In this document: in pieces, positions 34,912-45,134 of the stretch
Position numbering within the stretch: the stretch's first letter is position 1
Layout of the letters: the number at the start of each line of letters is the position of its first letter
Assembly (NCBI GenBank): GCA_020746995.1
Contig: JAGPXD010000002.1
Span: forward strand, 1,116,001 to 1,180,000
Reading direction: 5' to 3'
DNA length: 64,000 nucleotides
Origin: Plectosphaerella cucumerina
Lineage: Eukaryota > Ascomycota > Sordariomycetes > Glomerellales > Plectosphaerellaceae
Program-made: the position numbers and the translations under genes
The notes under the pieces: generated by a model
Database searches by the model: none
What the model was told of the DNA's origin: nothing
Seen by the model: the letters and a program-made list of their open reading frames with translations, nothing else

Positions 34912-37900
34912 TCAAAACACGCTGAAGTGGATAGAGGGACGAGAAAAGTGCCAGGATTGGTCTCCCACCCGGATTCCCACGATGTAACTGTCGGACTTTG
35001 ACGGCATTTCTGCCCTGTAATTCGCAGGTTCGGAGTCGACGGTCCTTGCTGGCGACAGCCACGAAGCCACCATGTGGTACAAAGACCTCTCGTTCCCGCT
35101 TCTCCGTCGAACCAACTCCCTCAAGAGCACATCCATGTTCGGCGGCTTCGACCATACAATCATTTCCTCTAGTGTAATCGAGGTAGTCGGTTGGTCAAGG
35201 GGGAACGTGGCTCTCAGGTTCTCCGGGGGACGTAGTGACACCTCCCAAAAAATGTCGAGGGTAGGTAGAATCCCAAGCATTATTTCGAAGTCCGTCCATG
35301 GCACACAGGACGAGTCTCGTAACCAACTGCTTCCCAGAGAATGCAGGTAAGCTATCCAGGCTGGAAGTTGGACATCGGAGTCGTGGAATGAGCCGTACAC
35401 AGGGTGATCCAGTGTTTCTCCGACTGCGATCAAGTCCCCAACAAGAAGACTGGGGTCGGAGGTTCTGTTCTGTCTTCGAGGCCCCAAGTACGCACTCAAT
35501 AGAAGGCAAAAGCCATTCTGCTGCGGATTGACGCATGTCGTTTTCCTCAGTGCATCCAGAACGTAGTCTCGCTGTTGATAGAAGGCCAGCATGTGCAAGA
35601 AGGAGAAAGTGCTCACCGAGGAAGGAGATCCTCTGAACATCATGCTACCAAACCGGTTATCGTAAGAAGCGCCACGACATTGAGAGATGCCTTGCTGTTC
35701 TGTGCTCTCCTCGTCGAGCTCTTTCGCTAGTGTAGTCAGCACGTGTGGCGACGCCATGCGGCCTTCGAAGATGTCGACTAGTTGCACGGATCGCCTGAAG
35801 GCATGTTCCGTGGACCTGAAGTCAGCCAGACAAAGCCTTTCGTGTGCACTTTCAATGTCAAAGTGATCCCCTAGTCGATGCATCATGGTCGCTGTCATGT
35901 CAGGCTGGAGTACGAAGTCGCGGGCTGTCCGGTGGAAAAAGTTGGCGCTAGGCCCACGGATGTACCCCTGAACAATTTCTTCGTGAGTTTCCAGCAGCCC
36001 TCCAGACAGGTTCTTGATGCGGGATTTCATGACCTTCCGGCGTTGGGAACGTTGCTCTTCAGAAAGCCTGGGAAACTCGGGCTCAAAAGGAAATATCGGG
36101 TCTGCTAGGTCCTCCAGCCAAGAGAGACGGTCAACCGCGAGATACGAACACTTCGCGGCGAGGAGGAGCATTTGGTCCGATATTTGCCGATCTTCTGGTG
36201 TGATACCGTCAAACAGCTCTCGAAAAAGAGCCTGAAGGTCCCCAGGCATGTGATTAATTCTCTGCTCAAGCGTGCGGCGGCTGTCGTGACGTCGTATGCC
36301 TTCGACGAGTGAGCGGACTACAAGCCTGACCCATAGGAACACTCCGGTAGCGTTGTATATGATGCGAGCTATCGTCTCGCCAAGGAACGCTGGATCAACA
36401 TGGTCGGTGTGTTCCTTGGACAACTTTCCGGACACGAAGCACCGTATGTCGTCTTTGGTTAGCTCGTGAAGATGCAGCCTCTGCTTCGCTTCAAAAACGT
36501 GGAGGAACTCATGATGCGGTCGGCTGCTCACACAGAGTTTGACGTCTTGCGACTCCGTCCATTGCCGGAGCAGTTGTGCAAGCTCCCAGTGGTCGTTGCT
36601 GTCACCTTCGAACTCGTCCAGGCCGTCGATGAAGAAGCAAAAGCGATGCCTCTGGTGCCCCGGGGTCTGTACCAGGTTTTTCATGGCTTGTCGCAGTTCG
36701 GGAAGCCGGAAGGGTGCTTGGTTCCAGGCCGCTCTCTCCGCGTAAGATACCTGAACGGCTCTCCAAAAGTCGGGAAAGGCGGCCTTTGCCAAGTCAGGAC
36801 ACATTTTGAGTGCTTCAAAGAGCAACGATCGATAAAGCCCTTCGAGAGAGCATTGTTGATCATCTCCCGAGATCCAGAAGAAAAAGCTCGCGAATACGAG
36901 TTTTTTGTCACCAGCCCAACGATGCAGCTTGATTTTCAGTCCAGGGTCTTGGGCGAAGAGCTTCATGAGAGTTGATTTTCCCGAGCCCGGTTTGCCGCAG
37001 ATGTGGAACGCGCCGCTTCCCGATGCTAGCCACTCTTGAAAAGATCGTCGCGCTTCAGCCCTGATGCTGGCATCATGGTCGGGGACTTTGTCTTTGTCCT
37101 CCTTCGCGTCGCCGTCTCCCTCACCATCTTCATTGTTGTTCTCATCACTGATCTTGCCCTTGTCGATGTCCTCATTATCGATGTTATTGGTGACATCTGG
37201 TGAGCTTCCAGCATTGTCATGATCCTGGTCGACAGACTCGATGTCGCTTGGTTCATCCTTGAGAAACCATCGAAATGTGCCGAACTCTGCATCGTGGATG
37301 CTGTCAAAGCGGGAGTAGAGGGTCCCAAAATGCAGCCGGTTCAGCACAAGAAGGTCTGCTGGCGTCCTCTGTGGGACAGCCTCCAGGCTTCGAATGACAA
37401 CTTCTAGCTCTCCACGCAGAGAGGCGAGAACAGAAGTGTCATGATCAGCACCGCAGGAAACTTGCATGGACTGGCCAGCCTCTGCCAAAAGCTTGGCCTC
37501 CAGGTTCCTAATCTCGTGGCGAACATCGGTTAGTTCTCGTATCGTTTTGTCGAAGTGTGCCGCGTCTCCTTTCGCCAGCTCATCGAGCTGCTTCTGTATC
37601 GAGGTCTGGTTGTCACTGGTCTCGTCAGCTAGGCATTCAGGGTGTACCTTGTTCACATCAGTCACCAACCTGAGGATGAGATTCGTGCGCAACAGCAGTT
37701 GAACACGATACGTCTTGAGACGCTCCTCGATGGCAGCGATCTCCTTCGACTTGCGCATGCTCTTCCAAGCGGCCTCAAGGCTCCGCCATGCCTTGTTGCC
37801 CTCCTTTCTCTTCAGAGTCTCGAGAATATCGGCAAGCTCCTTGGAGACGCCATTGCAATCAGCAGCCAGCTTTCTGAGATCCCGCCAGTGTTGGCTGTCG

Positions 37901-38097
37901 GTCTCTGGGGTGGGAGGCTGCGCGATCGCATCGGTGACATTCCTCAGATCGTCCACGATGGTGCCTATCGCGGCATTCTCGGCCGAGGTACCAGTGGCTG
38001 ATTGGTACAGAGCGGCAGAGCCTTGTACAAGCTTGAAGGAGAAGTCGATGAAGGTGATGATGGACGACGCGAAGCCGGCAGCTGACACGGGATCCAT
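34912..38097 (-). CDS. STAND/NACHT NTPase (fungal NLR-like protein)
   Basis: Single exon, 1061 aa. The N-terminal 145 residues (MDPVSAAGFASSIITFIDFSF) match the helical N-terminal domain common in fungal STAND proteins. A coiled-coil stretch runs from about 165 to 245. An acidic Asp/Glu/Asn linker occupies about 283-340. The NACHT NTPase has Walker A GKPGSGKST at 368-376 and Walker B FCFFIDGLDE at 486-495. A helical post-NACHT region follows that resembles DUF7791 (MLLLAAKCSYLAVDRLSWLED). No ankyrin, WD or TPR repeats are seen at the C-terminus, so the sensor part is non-repetitive. Proteins of this class take part in non-self recognition and regulated cell death. The function of this one is not known. 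Third-position GC is lower than in neighbouring housekeeping genes. Confidence 0.93.
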   Translation of the reverse strand: MDPVSAAGFASSIITFIDFSFKLVQGSAALYQSATGTSAENAAIGTIVDDLRNVTDAIAQPPTPETDSQHWRDLRKLAADCNGVSKELADILETLKRKEGNKAWRSLEAAWKSMRKSKEIAAIEERLKTYRVQLLLRTNLILRLVTDVNKVHPECLADETSDNQTSIQKQLDELAKGDAAHFDKTIRELTDVRHEIRNLEAKLLAEAGQSMQVSCGADHDTSVLASLRGELEVVIRSLEAVPQRTPADLLVLNRLHFGTLYSRFDSIHDAEFGTFRWFLKDEPSDIESVDQDHDNAGSSPDVTNNIDNEDIDKGKISDENNNEDGEGDGDAKEDKDKVPDHDASIRAEARRSFQEWLASGSGAFHICGKPGSGKSTLMKLFAQDPGLKIKLHRWAGDKKLVFASFFFWISGDDQQCSLEGLYRSLLFEALKMCPDLAKAAFPDFWRAVQVSYAERAAWNQAPFRLPELRQAMKNLVQTPGHQRHRFCFFIDGLDEFEGDSNDHWELAQLLRQWTESQDVKLCVSSRPHHEFLHVFEAKQRLHLHELTKDDIRCFVSGKLSKEHTDHVDPAFLGETIARIIYNATGVFLWVRLVVRSLVEGIRRHDSRRTLEQRINHMPGDLQALFRELFDGITPEDRQISDQMLLLAAKCSYLAVDRLSWLEDLADPIFPFEPEFPRLSEEQRSQRRKVMKSRIKNLSGGLLETHEEIVQGYIRGPSANFFHRTARDFVLQPDMTATMMHRLGDHFDIESAHERLCLADFRSTEHAFRRSVQLVDIFEGRMASPHVLTTLAKELDEESTEQQGISQCRGASYDNRFGSMMFRGSPSSVSTFSFLHMLAFYQQRDYVLDALRKTTCVNPQQNGFCLLLSAYLGPRRQNRTSDPSLLVGDLIAVGETLDHPVYGSFHDSDVQLPAWIAYLHSLGSSWLRDSSCVPWTDFEIMLGILPTLDIFWEVSLRPPENLRATFPLDQPTTSITLEEMIVWSKPPNMDVLLRELVRRRSGNERSLYHMVASWLSPARTVDSEPANYRAEMPSKSDSYIVGIRVGDQSWHFSRPSIHFSVF

Positions 38098-38824
38098 CGT
38101 GACAACGTCGCGACAGATCGATGCTAGACGGTGCGATTGGAATGGCGACGGATGTTATGGGAGGGAGATCCCCGCACATGAGGCAGACGAGGAGAGGGCC
38201 GTGAATGCGACCATGATGGCTGTGCATTTGACCAATTGATGTATGGATCGGGCTGCGGCTGTTTGGTGTCCAATAAACAATCGCAGGGCGGTCTGAGGTG
38301 CATCTCTGGCGGCATCGTGCGTCAAATTACAAAATTGTGGTCAGCTGGTCATCGCCCGCAGTTGTGCACTGCTCCTTGATCGAAGCCATCGTGGCGTTGG
38401 TTCGGATCCATGGATGTCGTTGGCAACGGTGGTGGTGAGTTGAGGTACTTCTCAGTCGACGCAAAAGCGGCCACCTTTTCAAGTGGCGGAATGACGAACC
38501 CACCTAAGCCTCGCTCGTTGCGCGTAAGCCACACCCAACACGTATCAGATGTGGCTTTGCTGCGATCACCTCCGCCGTTGCACCTTCACCACAGCACATC
38601 CCTGTCGAACCCCGGGACCCTCAATGCTCGAAGCTGACACCGCGCCGTCGTGATTATAATGCTATGACTGTCCCCCAACGCCAAGCGACTCGAAATGGCT
38701 CTATAAGACATGCCGACAGGGGCGTATCGTTCGTCATCCGCCCGCCGTGTAAACAAAAACCCCCCTCCTCCCGCGGAAAGAAGAAAGCCAGAGAGAGTGA
38801 GAAACAAAAGGGCTGCCCTCGGTG
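38098..38824. other. intergenic spacer
   Basis: 0.7 kb between the DnaJ 3' end and the STAND start (both minus). No gene recognised. Confidence 0.5.
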
Positions 38825-39949
38825 TTACCGCCGGATGTTCAGCCTCTCCAGCTGCTTGCACGACGTCATGGGCAGCGATCTCGCGCGGTTGATCTTCTCC
38901 GCGTCCTGGAAGAAGAAGCCCGTGGCCTCGTCGACGAGCCTGTTCTTGAACTGTATCTCGTTGTTGCACTGGACGCGCAGGAACTGGACCCAGGACAGGT
39001 CGGCCGTCTTGTCGAGTTCAACACGCTTGACGTCCGTGTACGACTCGAGATCGCGCGGGTTGACCCAATAGGGCGTCTTGTGCAGGTGGGTGGCGCGCTT
39101 CTCGGTGAAGACGGTGGGCGGGTCGGGTTGGCTGAAGCGCATCTGGGGAATGGCGCTGCGCGACTCGCCCGAGAAGAGGGACGAGAGCAGCGGGAAGATG
39201 AAGAAGAGGAGAACGGGGAGAAGGCTGATGAGGGTCGAGATGCCGCCGCCGCGCTCCTCCTGGCCGGCCTGCCGCGGGTCTTGGGGCCGCCTGCGCGGCC
39301 GTGCGCCGCCGAACTGGTGCACCCTGAAGCCGGGACCGCCGCCCATGTTAAAAACGAACTGGGGGCCGTTGTCGAAGCCTGGTAAACACGGAGGTTAGCA
39401 TGTCGGTGCAACTCCAGCACGAAAACGGGTCTGCTCACCTCCAAACGGCCCTCCGAAGCCGCCGCCGCCAAAGAACCGCTGGAACATCTCCTCTGGCGTC
39501 ATCTCCTGTTCGAAACCCCTGCCGCCTCCGCCTCCACCCTGCCGGCCCCCGAAGCCGCTGAATGGATTCTGCGACTGCGCCTGCGCCTGGCCGAACCTCG
39601 AGTCCGGATCCGTGCCGAACCGGTCAAACTTTTCCCTCTTCTCCTTGTCGCCCAGGATGCCAAAGGCGCGGCTGACCATCTTGAAGGCCTCGTCGGCGTG
39701 CTCATGGCCGTTCTTGTCCGGGTGGGTGAGGAGGGACTGCTTGCGGTAGGCCTTTTTGATGTCGCTTTCGGAGCAGGAGGTCTTGACGTCCTCGAGGCCG
39801 AGGATCTCGTAAAAGGCCGTCGGCGAGCACCGGCGAATGCGCAGGACGGCGGCCTTTTGCTCGACGGTGTAAGACCGGCCCTGGTTGCCCTGGTTGTGCT
39901 CGCGGTTGCGCGCACCGCCGGTGTCGGCGCCGGATGCTGATGCGCTCAT
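38825..39949 (-). CDS. ER-membrane DnaJ/Hsp40 co-chaperone (Hlj1/DNAJB12-like)
   Basis: Two exons, 39949-39439 and 39378-38825, with a GTGAGC...CAG intron; 354 aa. The J domain lies at about 45-110, with HPD at 76-78 and the QKAYRKQSLLTHPDK-like helix II. A Gly/Phe-rich segment (FGGRQGGGGGGRGF) follows. One membrane segment is present (STLISLLPVLLFFIFPLLSSLF), then a DUF1977-like domain with PYWVNPRDLESYTDVKRVE. This order matches ER-anchored J proteins that recruit Hsp70 for ER quality control and ERAD. The start at 39949 (MSASASGAD) fits the family. An in-frame ATG at 40291 would add 114 Pro/His/Arg-rich residues and is probably leader sequence. It is divergent from the Aim19-like gene. Confidence 0.92.
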
Positions 39950-40840
39950 GGCGTCGCGGCGGATGTGTGGATTTCGGGGGTTCGTCTGGCGGGCGATCGG
40001 CTTGCGATGATGTCGTGTGGTGATGCGGTGCCAAGTTGCAAGGTGGGATGTGTCTTCTTTTTGAGGACTGCGGGCGAACGTCGGGTGGCGGGCGGCAAGG
40101 CTTGCAAAGGTTCGATGGAGATGAGGGTCGATAATTATAAGACGGCTCGCTATGTAATCTTGCGTCGCATGTCCTGTTGGGTGTCGGGAGAGGGTTGTCG
40201 TCGGAGCAGGGGGGGCTCTGTAGGGCGAGAAAGTCGCAGCGGGCGATGTGCCACGATTGAGACACGAGTCGATCAAGAAGTTGCCCTCCATCTGTCGCCA
40301 ATCAGACGTTTGGCCCGCAAAAGGACCCTGGTCTCACGAACATGGGATTGCTGAGTCAGCCGAGGAAGTGAAGCCTTTTGAAGACTTCGCCTTTGCTTAA
40401 TGCACCTCAGGAGCGAACCTGAAGAGGAATTGGGTATTTGACGATTTGCTCCTCAAATTACACGTTCCATTAGGGAAGAAATTATGATCAGACGTATTTC
40501 AAGCTGGCAATATCCGTGGTGCCGCCAGGTTCATCCAGAAAGATCACCGTGAGGCTTGACAGCGCAAAATGGCTTTTCCGATGGAACAGAGCAGCGACTA
40601 CGACAACACCATTTGTTAACATGACAGAAGACGTATCAATTCTTTCCTCTCGTCGACTAGAAAGACCGTCATATTTCAAGCCGCATTCCAACTGGCGTGG
40701 TTCCAAACGTAGCTTGCACGTGACTGTCAATTCAGAGCGAGACCCCGCCGGTGACGTTGTGATATTTTGTCGCCCGAGCTCAAGCTCACCTTCTTCCTCC
40801 TGCCGTCCTGTCCCCCGTGTCCACCACCACCTCGACCGCC
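39950..40840. promoter_or_regulatory. divergent promoter region, DnaJ/Aim19-like
   Basis: 0.9 kb between the starts of the DnaJ gene (-) and the Aim19-like gene (+). The right half (about 40370-40740) is noticeably AT-richer than its surroundings. No further gene is supported. Confidence 0.45.
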
Positions 40841-41324
40841 ATGTCCAACGAAACCCCGGTCCTGCCGGCGCCCAGCACCTCGCTGGGCGAGAAGCTCAAC
40901 AACTGGGGCAGCACGTCTCCCTCTCCTCTTGCCTCTCTACAACGCCACATAGCTAACGTTTTCCCCAACAGCCCATTGCATGCCGCCAGCGATCCACGCC
41001 ATCCTCATCGCCGCCCTCCACGGCCGTCCCGCGCAGCCGCTACCTCTCCTCTTTGCCCCCGCCCTCCTCTTCAGCTCCTACGTCTCCCTCGCCGGCTTCC
41101 CGACCGACTCGGCCGGCATGACCTGTGCCTGGTCGGGCCTCTATACCCTCCTCGCCCTGCGGCGCAAGCAACGCATCGTCTCAAAGTTCAGCCCGCGCGG
41201 CATCGTGCGCGCTGGAGCCATGACGCTGGGCCTCGCCAACTCTGTCGCGGGCGGCTACGCCTACACCATGGGCGACAGGAAGCGCGACGAGGCCGAGCGC
41301 AAGGCGAGGCAGCGGTGGCAGTGA
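40841..41324 (+). CDS. Aim19-like small membrane protein (mitochondrial inheritance family)
   Basis: The protein reads MSNETPVLPAPSTSLGEKLNNW and then, after an intron, MPPAIHAILIAALHGRPAQPLPLLFAP and LAGFPTDSAGMTCAWSGLYTLLALRRK. This matches my memory of fungal Aim19-type proteins, short multi-helix membrane proteins linked to mitochondrial inheritance; their biochemical role is unknown. To join the two parts in frame the intron must be 40908-40971, which begins GC rather than GT (GC-AG intron, GCTAAC branch site at about 40952, CAACAG acceptor). The nearest GT at 40915 gives the wrong frame. The model gives 139 aa with a WAHCMPPA junction. A frameshift in the sequence or gene is the alternative. 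Convergent with the GFA gene over about 118 bp. Confidence 0.7.
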
Positions 41325-41442
41325 CGAACTAGCAAAAGAGGAGGACGATTGTACGAAGATTAAGCACGTTGTACCAATATGTCACGATAGAAGAGTAATG
41401 GAGAATACCCCGGTCGGATTGATATTGTATTCAAGAAATGTG

Positions 41443-41994
41443 TCACTCGCTATCCTGCTGGTTCCGCTTCCCCTTCCACAGCAGCGGTATGTCGTCGGTC
41501 ACGCCCTTGATCTCGTTGTCGCACCACTCGATGATACCTCTGCCATTACAGATGGCCCTCCCGAACCCCTCGGCGGGGACGTCCGCTCCCTCGCCCTCGC
41601 CCGCCCTATCGCCGAAAAGGTAGAGTCCGTCAAGACTGCCGACAGTCAAGCTGACGCGGTCGCCGTCGGTCCTGCGCCAGAAGAGAAAGGAGCCGCATGA
41701 GCCGCAGAAGCCTCGACTGCCTGTTTCAGAGGCAGAATATGTCTTGAGAGCGGCAGGGAACTGGTGGCCGGGTGTCGTCGCGTCCTTGGACTGCCATTCC
41801 ACCGCGGAAAGGGGAACGAGGAAGAAGGCCGCGAAGACGGAGCCGGTCTGCTTCCGGCACTGCGTGCACTGGCAGATGGCGTTCTTGGCGGAGAAATCGT
41901 GGTCTGTAGGGAAGTTGACGCTGTAGCGGACGGCGGTGCAGAGGCAGCCTCCCTTGACGGTCTTGGGGAGGGGGCCGAGGGATGTATCTGACAT
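41443..41994 (-). CDS. GFA-domain (CENP-V/GFA) zinc protein
   Basis: Single exon, 183 aa, from the ATG at 41994. Zinc ligands of the GFA fold are intact: C17 and C19 (GGCLCTAVRY), C41, C43 and C46 (CQCTQCRKQTG), C97 and C100 (GFCGSCGSFLFW). The FPTD and SLDG segments around 30 and 118 fit the family. The family is annotated as glutathione-dependent formaldehyde-activating or S-hydroxymethyl-glutathione related, but for most fungal members that activity is unproven, so only the fold is called. Length fits (about 130-180). No targeting signal is obvious. Confidence 0.93.
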   Translation of the reverse strand: MSDTSLGPLPKTVKGGCLCTAVRYSVNFPTDHDFSAKNAICQCTQCRKQTGSVFAAFFLVPLSAVEWQSKDATTPGHQFPAALKTYSASETGSRGFCGSCGSFLFWRRTDGDRVSLTVGSLDGLYLFGDRAGEGEGADVPAEGFGRAICNGRGIIEWCDNEIKGVTDDIPLLWKGKRNQQDSE

Positions 41995-42309
41995 GGTGAC
42001 CTAGGTGTGTTGGATGATGTGATGAGATTGATTGAGAATTGTGGGAGAATTTTCAAGTTAGAATGTGAGTTGGTCTGGTATGAAGCTCGCGGCGTATTTA
42101 TGATGATGGTGTGGCGGCAACTCGTCAACGACGCCCTTGGACCTTGCGATAGAGGGGTCAACAGCTCCGCACCAGTGCGACCGAGAACCATGAGTTGGCG
42201 ACCAAGTCAATCCGCTGATCACTTCTTGCGATGATTGTTTTTGGACATGTTGGCTTTCCTGACTGTATGGGAGACGGACGCCAAATGGCTTGCCACCGTA
42301 TGCCCCCTT
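41995..42309. other. intergenic spacer
   Basis: 0.3 kb between the CoA-transferase 3' end and the GFA start (both minus). Nothing recognised besides UTR/promoter sequence. Confidence 0.45.
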
Positions 42310-43872
42310 TTACCGCACGACGCCATCCTCTCTCAGAGCATCAATCCCAGCCTCTGAAAAGCCCAGATCTGCCAAAACCTCCACCGTATGCTGCCCCAAA
42401 GTCGGCGGAGCACTCCTCACGCCTGGTGTACTCTCAGAGTACTTCACCGGAGTATTCACCATCTTGATCGTCCCGCACTCCTCATGCTCAACATCCACAA
42501 CCATGCCACGGGCGCGTGTGTGCTCATGGTCGAGGGTGGCGCGCACATCATTGACGGCAGCGTAGGGCATGCCGCGACCCTCAAAGACCTGAAGCCACTC
42601 GTCCGTCGTACGGGTTTCCGAGATAGCTTCGATCATGGCCTCGAGCTCGTCGCGATTGGCGACGCGGTTGGCGTTTGTGGTGAAGCGCGGGTCTCCTGCC
42701 CACTCTGGACGACCGAGGCCGGCGCAGAGGATGCCGAAGAGGCGATCGTTGCCGCCTCCAAAGAGGACATCGCCGTCGGCTGTCTTGAAGGAGCGGTAGG
42801 GCACGATGGAGGCTACGGGTGTTAGACTTGAGACCTAGAACCTATGTGATAAAGACTTACGATGGGCCGTTCCCCAGCGGCCGGTATCCTTCTCCCCACT
42901 GATAAGGCAGCTACTCGCGATATTGGCTAGTGTGGCCGTCTGGCAGTCACTCAGGGCGACATCGATATGCTGGCCGCGGCCGGTACGGGCCCGCGAGAGC
43001 AGGGCGGCCATGATGCTGTTGCTCGTATAGAGGCCCGTGGTGAGGTCTGTCACTGCAACGCCAACCTTGACGGGAGGTCCGTCGCGACTACCGGTGATGT
43101 GCATGAGCCCAAATTCGGCCTCGACCATGACGTCGTAGCCGGCGCGGTCCGAGTAGGGCCCTGTCTGGCCGTAGCCGGTGATGGAGGCATAGATTAGGCC
43201 CGGGTTGATGGCGCGCAGGGTGTCATAATCGAGGCCGTACTTGGCGAGGGTACCGGGAAGGTAGTTCTCGACGAGGATGTCACATTTAGAGACGAGCTTG
43301 TGAAGGATTTCGGTGCCACTGGGGTGCTGGAAGTTGAGACCAAGCGACTTCTTGTTGCGGTTGACCTGGGGCGATCAGCTGGGCTTGCTCGAGGAGGTTG
43401 TGAGTGTGCTTACACCTAGGAAGTATGCCGACTCGCCAGGCCCCTTCTGGGAGGACTCGGCGTTGTATGGAGCATATGGCGGTCCCCAGGCACGGGTGTC
43501 GTCGCCTCGAATGGGGTGCTCAATCTTGATGACCTCGGCACTGGGGTCTCTGTGAGCAAGTGAATCACCTCTGGAGGAGGGGGACATACCCGAGATCTCC
43601 CAGGATCTGAGTGCAGTAGGGCTGGGGTTGTTAGCAGGAGTACCGAAGCATGATGAGTACAAACGTACTCCGGCGAGAACCCGGGTCATGTCGAGGACGC
43701 GGTAGCCTTCGAGGGGTAGTGAGCTGGTGGTCGTGGTTGAGCTCCATCTCCGCCGAGGTGCGAACTGTGCGCACCGCCAGCCGCGGAGGGCTGTTCTGGG
43801 CAGCAAGGCCACGGGAAATACAGATGAGGCCATTCTGACTATGAATCGTGAAAGTGGCAGTCCTGACGGCAT
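42310..43872 (-). CDS. class III CoA-transferase, mitochondrial (SUGCT-like)
   Basis: Five exons, 43872-43669, 43621-43590 (only 32 bp), 43549-43414, 43365-42861 and 42812-42310; 459 aa. Every join keeps the family frame: VLDMTRVLAG|PYCTQILGDLG|DPSAEVIKIEHP and AYFLG|VNRNKKSLGLNF. The N-terminal 50 residues are Arg/Ser/Thr-rich without acids, a mitochondrial presequence. Catalytic Asp is D202 in AGYDVMVEAEFG, the position that forms the acyl-Asp anhydride in CaiB/BaiF enzymes. Closest in feel to succinyl-CoA:glutarate CoA-transferase, which would act in lysine/glutarate breakdown, but substrate is inferred. The mini-exon is easily missed by gene callers. The beta-propeller gene ends 215 bp upstream on the same strand. 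Confidence 0.93.
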
Positions 43873-44087
43873 CCAGGCCGGCTTAGGATGGAAGTGAGGA
43901 GGAGGCCGAGGCGCCGGGACGACTCCCGAGGTCCACAGATGATCGGCGTCGGCGTCCCAACCACCTCGGGCTAGCAGAGGCCGCCAAAAATGTTAGCAGT
44001 CAGACAGTCACTAACACTTGGCTCTTCTCTCATCCTTCTACACATCTCAGTCTTGAATCATCAATCGTCAATTCATCAACATCCTCC

Positions 44088-45134
44088 TTATTTCTGCGCC
44101 GCCATCTTCGCCCACGCAATCGTCGCCTTCAGCCGGCTCCCCTTCTCATAAAACAAATACGTCGACCCATCCTCCTCCACCACCACCGGCGACGCAACAC
44201 GATCACCGCTCTTATCCCCCCGTCCCTCGTACAGCACAATGGGCAGCTCACCCACCTCCCGCAGCGTCCTGTCTATCGTCCTCGCATAGATCTTCCCGCT
44301 TGATGCATGGTATATGATGTAGTTCACGCCGCGCCATCGCCACAGCGAGCCTCCCGAGACGTTGCCGCCCTCTTCCGGCCCCGGGGCGAGGACGTAGTCG
44401 GGGCTGACCGTCCAGACCTCCCCGTCGGCCGACTCAGCAAGCCTTATGCGGCGCACGTTGTCGCGCTCGTTACCCATGTAGAACATGGCCCAGCGGTATT
44501 TCGACGCGGTGTCCGGATGTCTGAAGACGCGGGCGTAGCTCGACTCTGTCACTGCTGGTCCGCCCATGGAGTTTTCGACAGCAACCCCTCCGTATGTGAA
44601 GCTCACGCCGTCGGGTGAGAGCGCCCATCGCGTGACGGAGTTGCTGCCGTGGAAGTACATGCGCATCGCGCCCTTTCCATCATCGGCATCGGCGTCCCAG
44701 ACGGCATCCGGGCTGGACACGTGCGGAACGCTGTAGTGGTCGTCCCAGACGCGCGAGATGACGGGGTTGGAGGGGTACTCCGTCCAGGGACCCTCGAGGC
44801 TGTCTGCGTAGCGCAGCGAGATGCCGCCCGGATCGTCATGCGGCGCGTAGTAGATGTACCACTCGGCGAGGGGGTCCTGGAGCCACCGGCCAGCGTGGAA
44901 GACGCTGGGGAAGATGAACTCGTTGGTGGGGTTGAAGATGGACGTGGTCTTGTTGGTGATAACGCCCTTGTACCAGAAGACTGGCCAGCCTTCGGGCGGC
45001 GGTTGGGTGAGGGCGACGGCTGGGGTGTTGATTCCGTCGACGCCCGCGGCGCTGAGGATGCTGCCGAGCATGGTGAGGCTGGCGATACTGCCTAGGATCG
45101 AGACTACGCCGCCTGCGAGGAGGACGGTTCTCAT
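44088..45134 (-). CDS. secreted five-bladed beta-propeller, GH43-like protein
   Basis: Single exon, 348 aa. The N-terminus is hydrophobic (VLLAGGVVSILGSIASLTMLGSIL), a signal peptide or signal anchor. The body has repeated blade-like strands: WPVFWYKGVITN, NEFIFPSVFHAGRWLQDPLAEWYIYYAPHDD, YADSLEGPWTEY, SSPDAVWDADADD and GGSLWRWRGVNYIIYHASS. These resemble GH43/GH32-type propellers, including the PWTEYPSNPV pattern typical of arabinanase-like proteins. A catalytic trio cannot be assigned with confidence, so the enzyme activity is uncertain and lectin-like or other roles remain possible. Confidence 0.8.
   Translation of the reverse strand: MRTVLLAGGVVSILGSIASLTMLGSILSAAGVDGINTPAVALTQPPPEGWPVFWYKGVITNKTTSIFNPTNEFIFPSVFHAGRWLQDPLAEWYIYYAPHDDPGGISLRYADSLEGPWTEYPSNPVISRVWDDHYSVPHVSSPDAVWDADADDGKGAMRMYFHGSNSVTRWALSPDGVSFTYGGVAVENSMGGPAVTESSYARVFRHPDTASKYRWAMFYMGNERDNVRRIRLAESADGEVWTVSPDYVLAPGPEEGGNVSGGSLWRWRGVNYIIYHASSGKIYARTIDRTLREVGELPIVLYEGRGDKSGDRVASPVVVEEDGSTYLFYEKGSRLKATIAWAKMAAQK

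Noticed and set aside
40915..40971. GT-AG intron for the Aim19-like gene starting at 40915
   Set aside because: The join gives a frame that reads Pro/Arg-rich sequence and loses the conserved membrane body.
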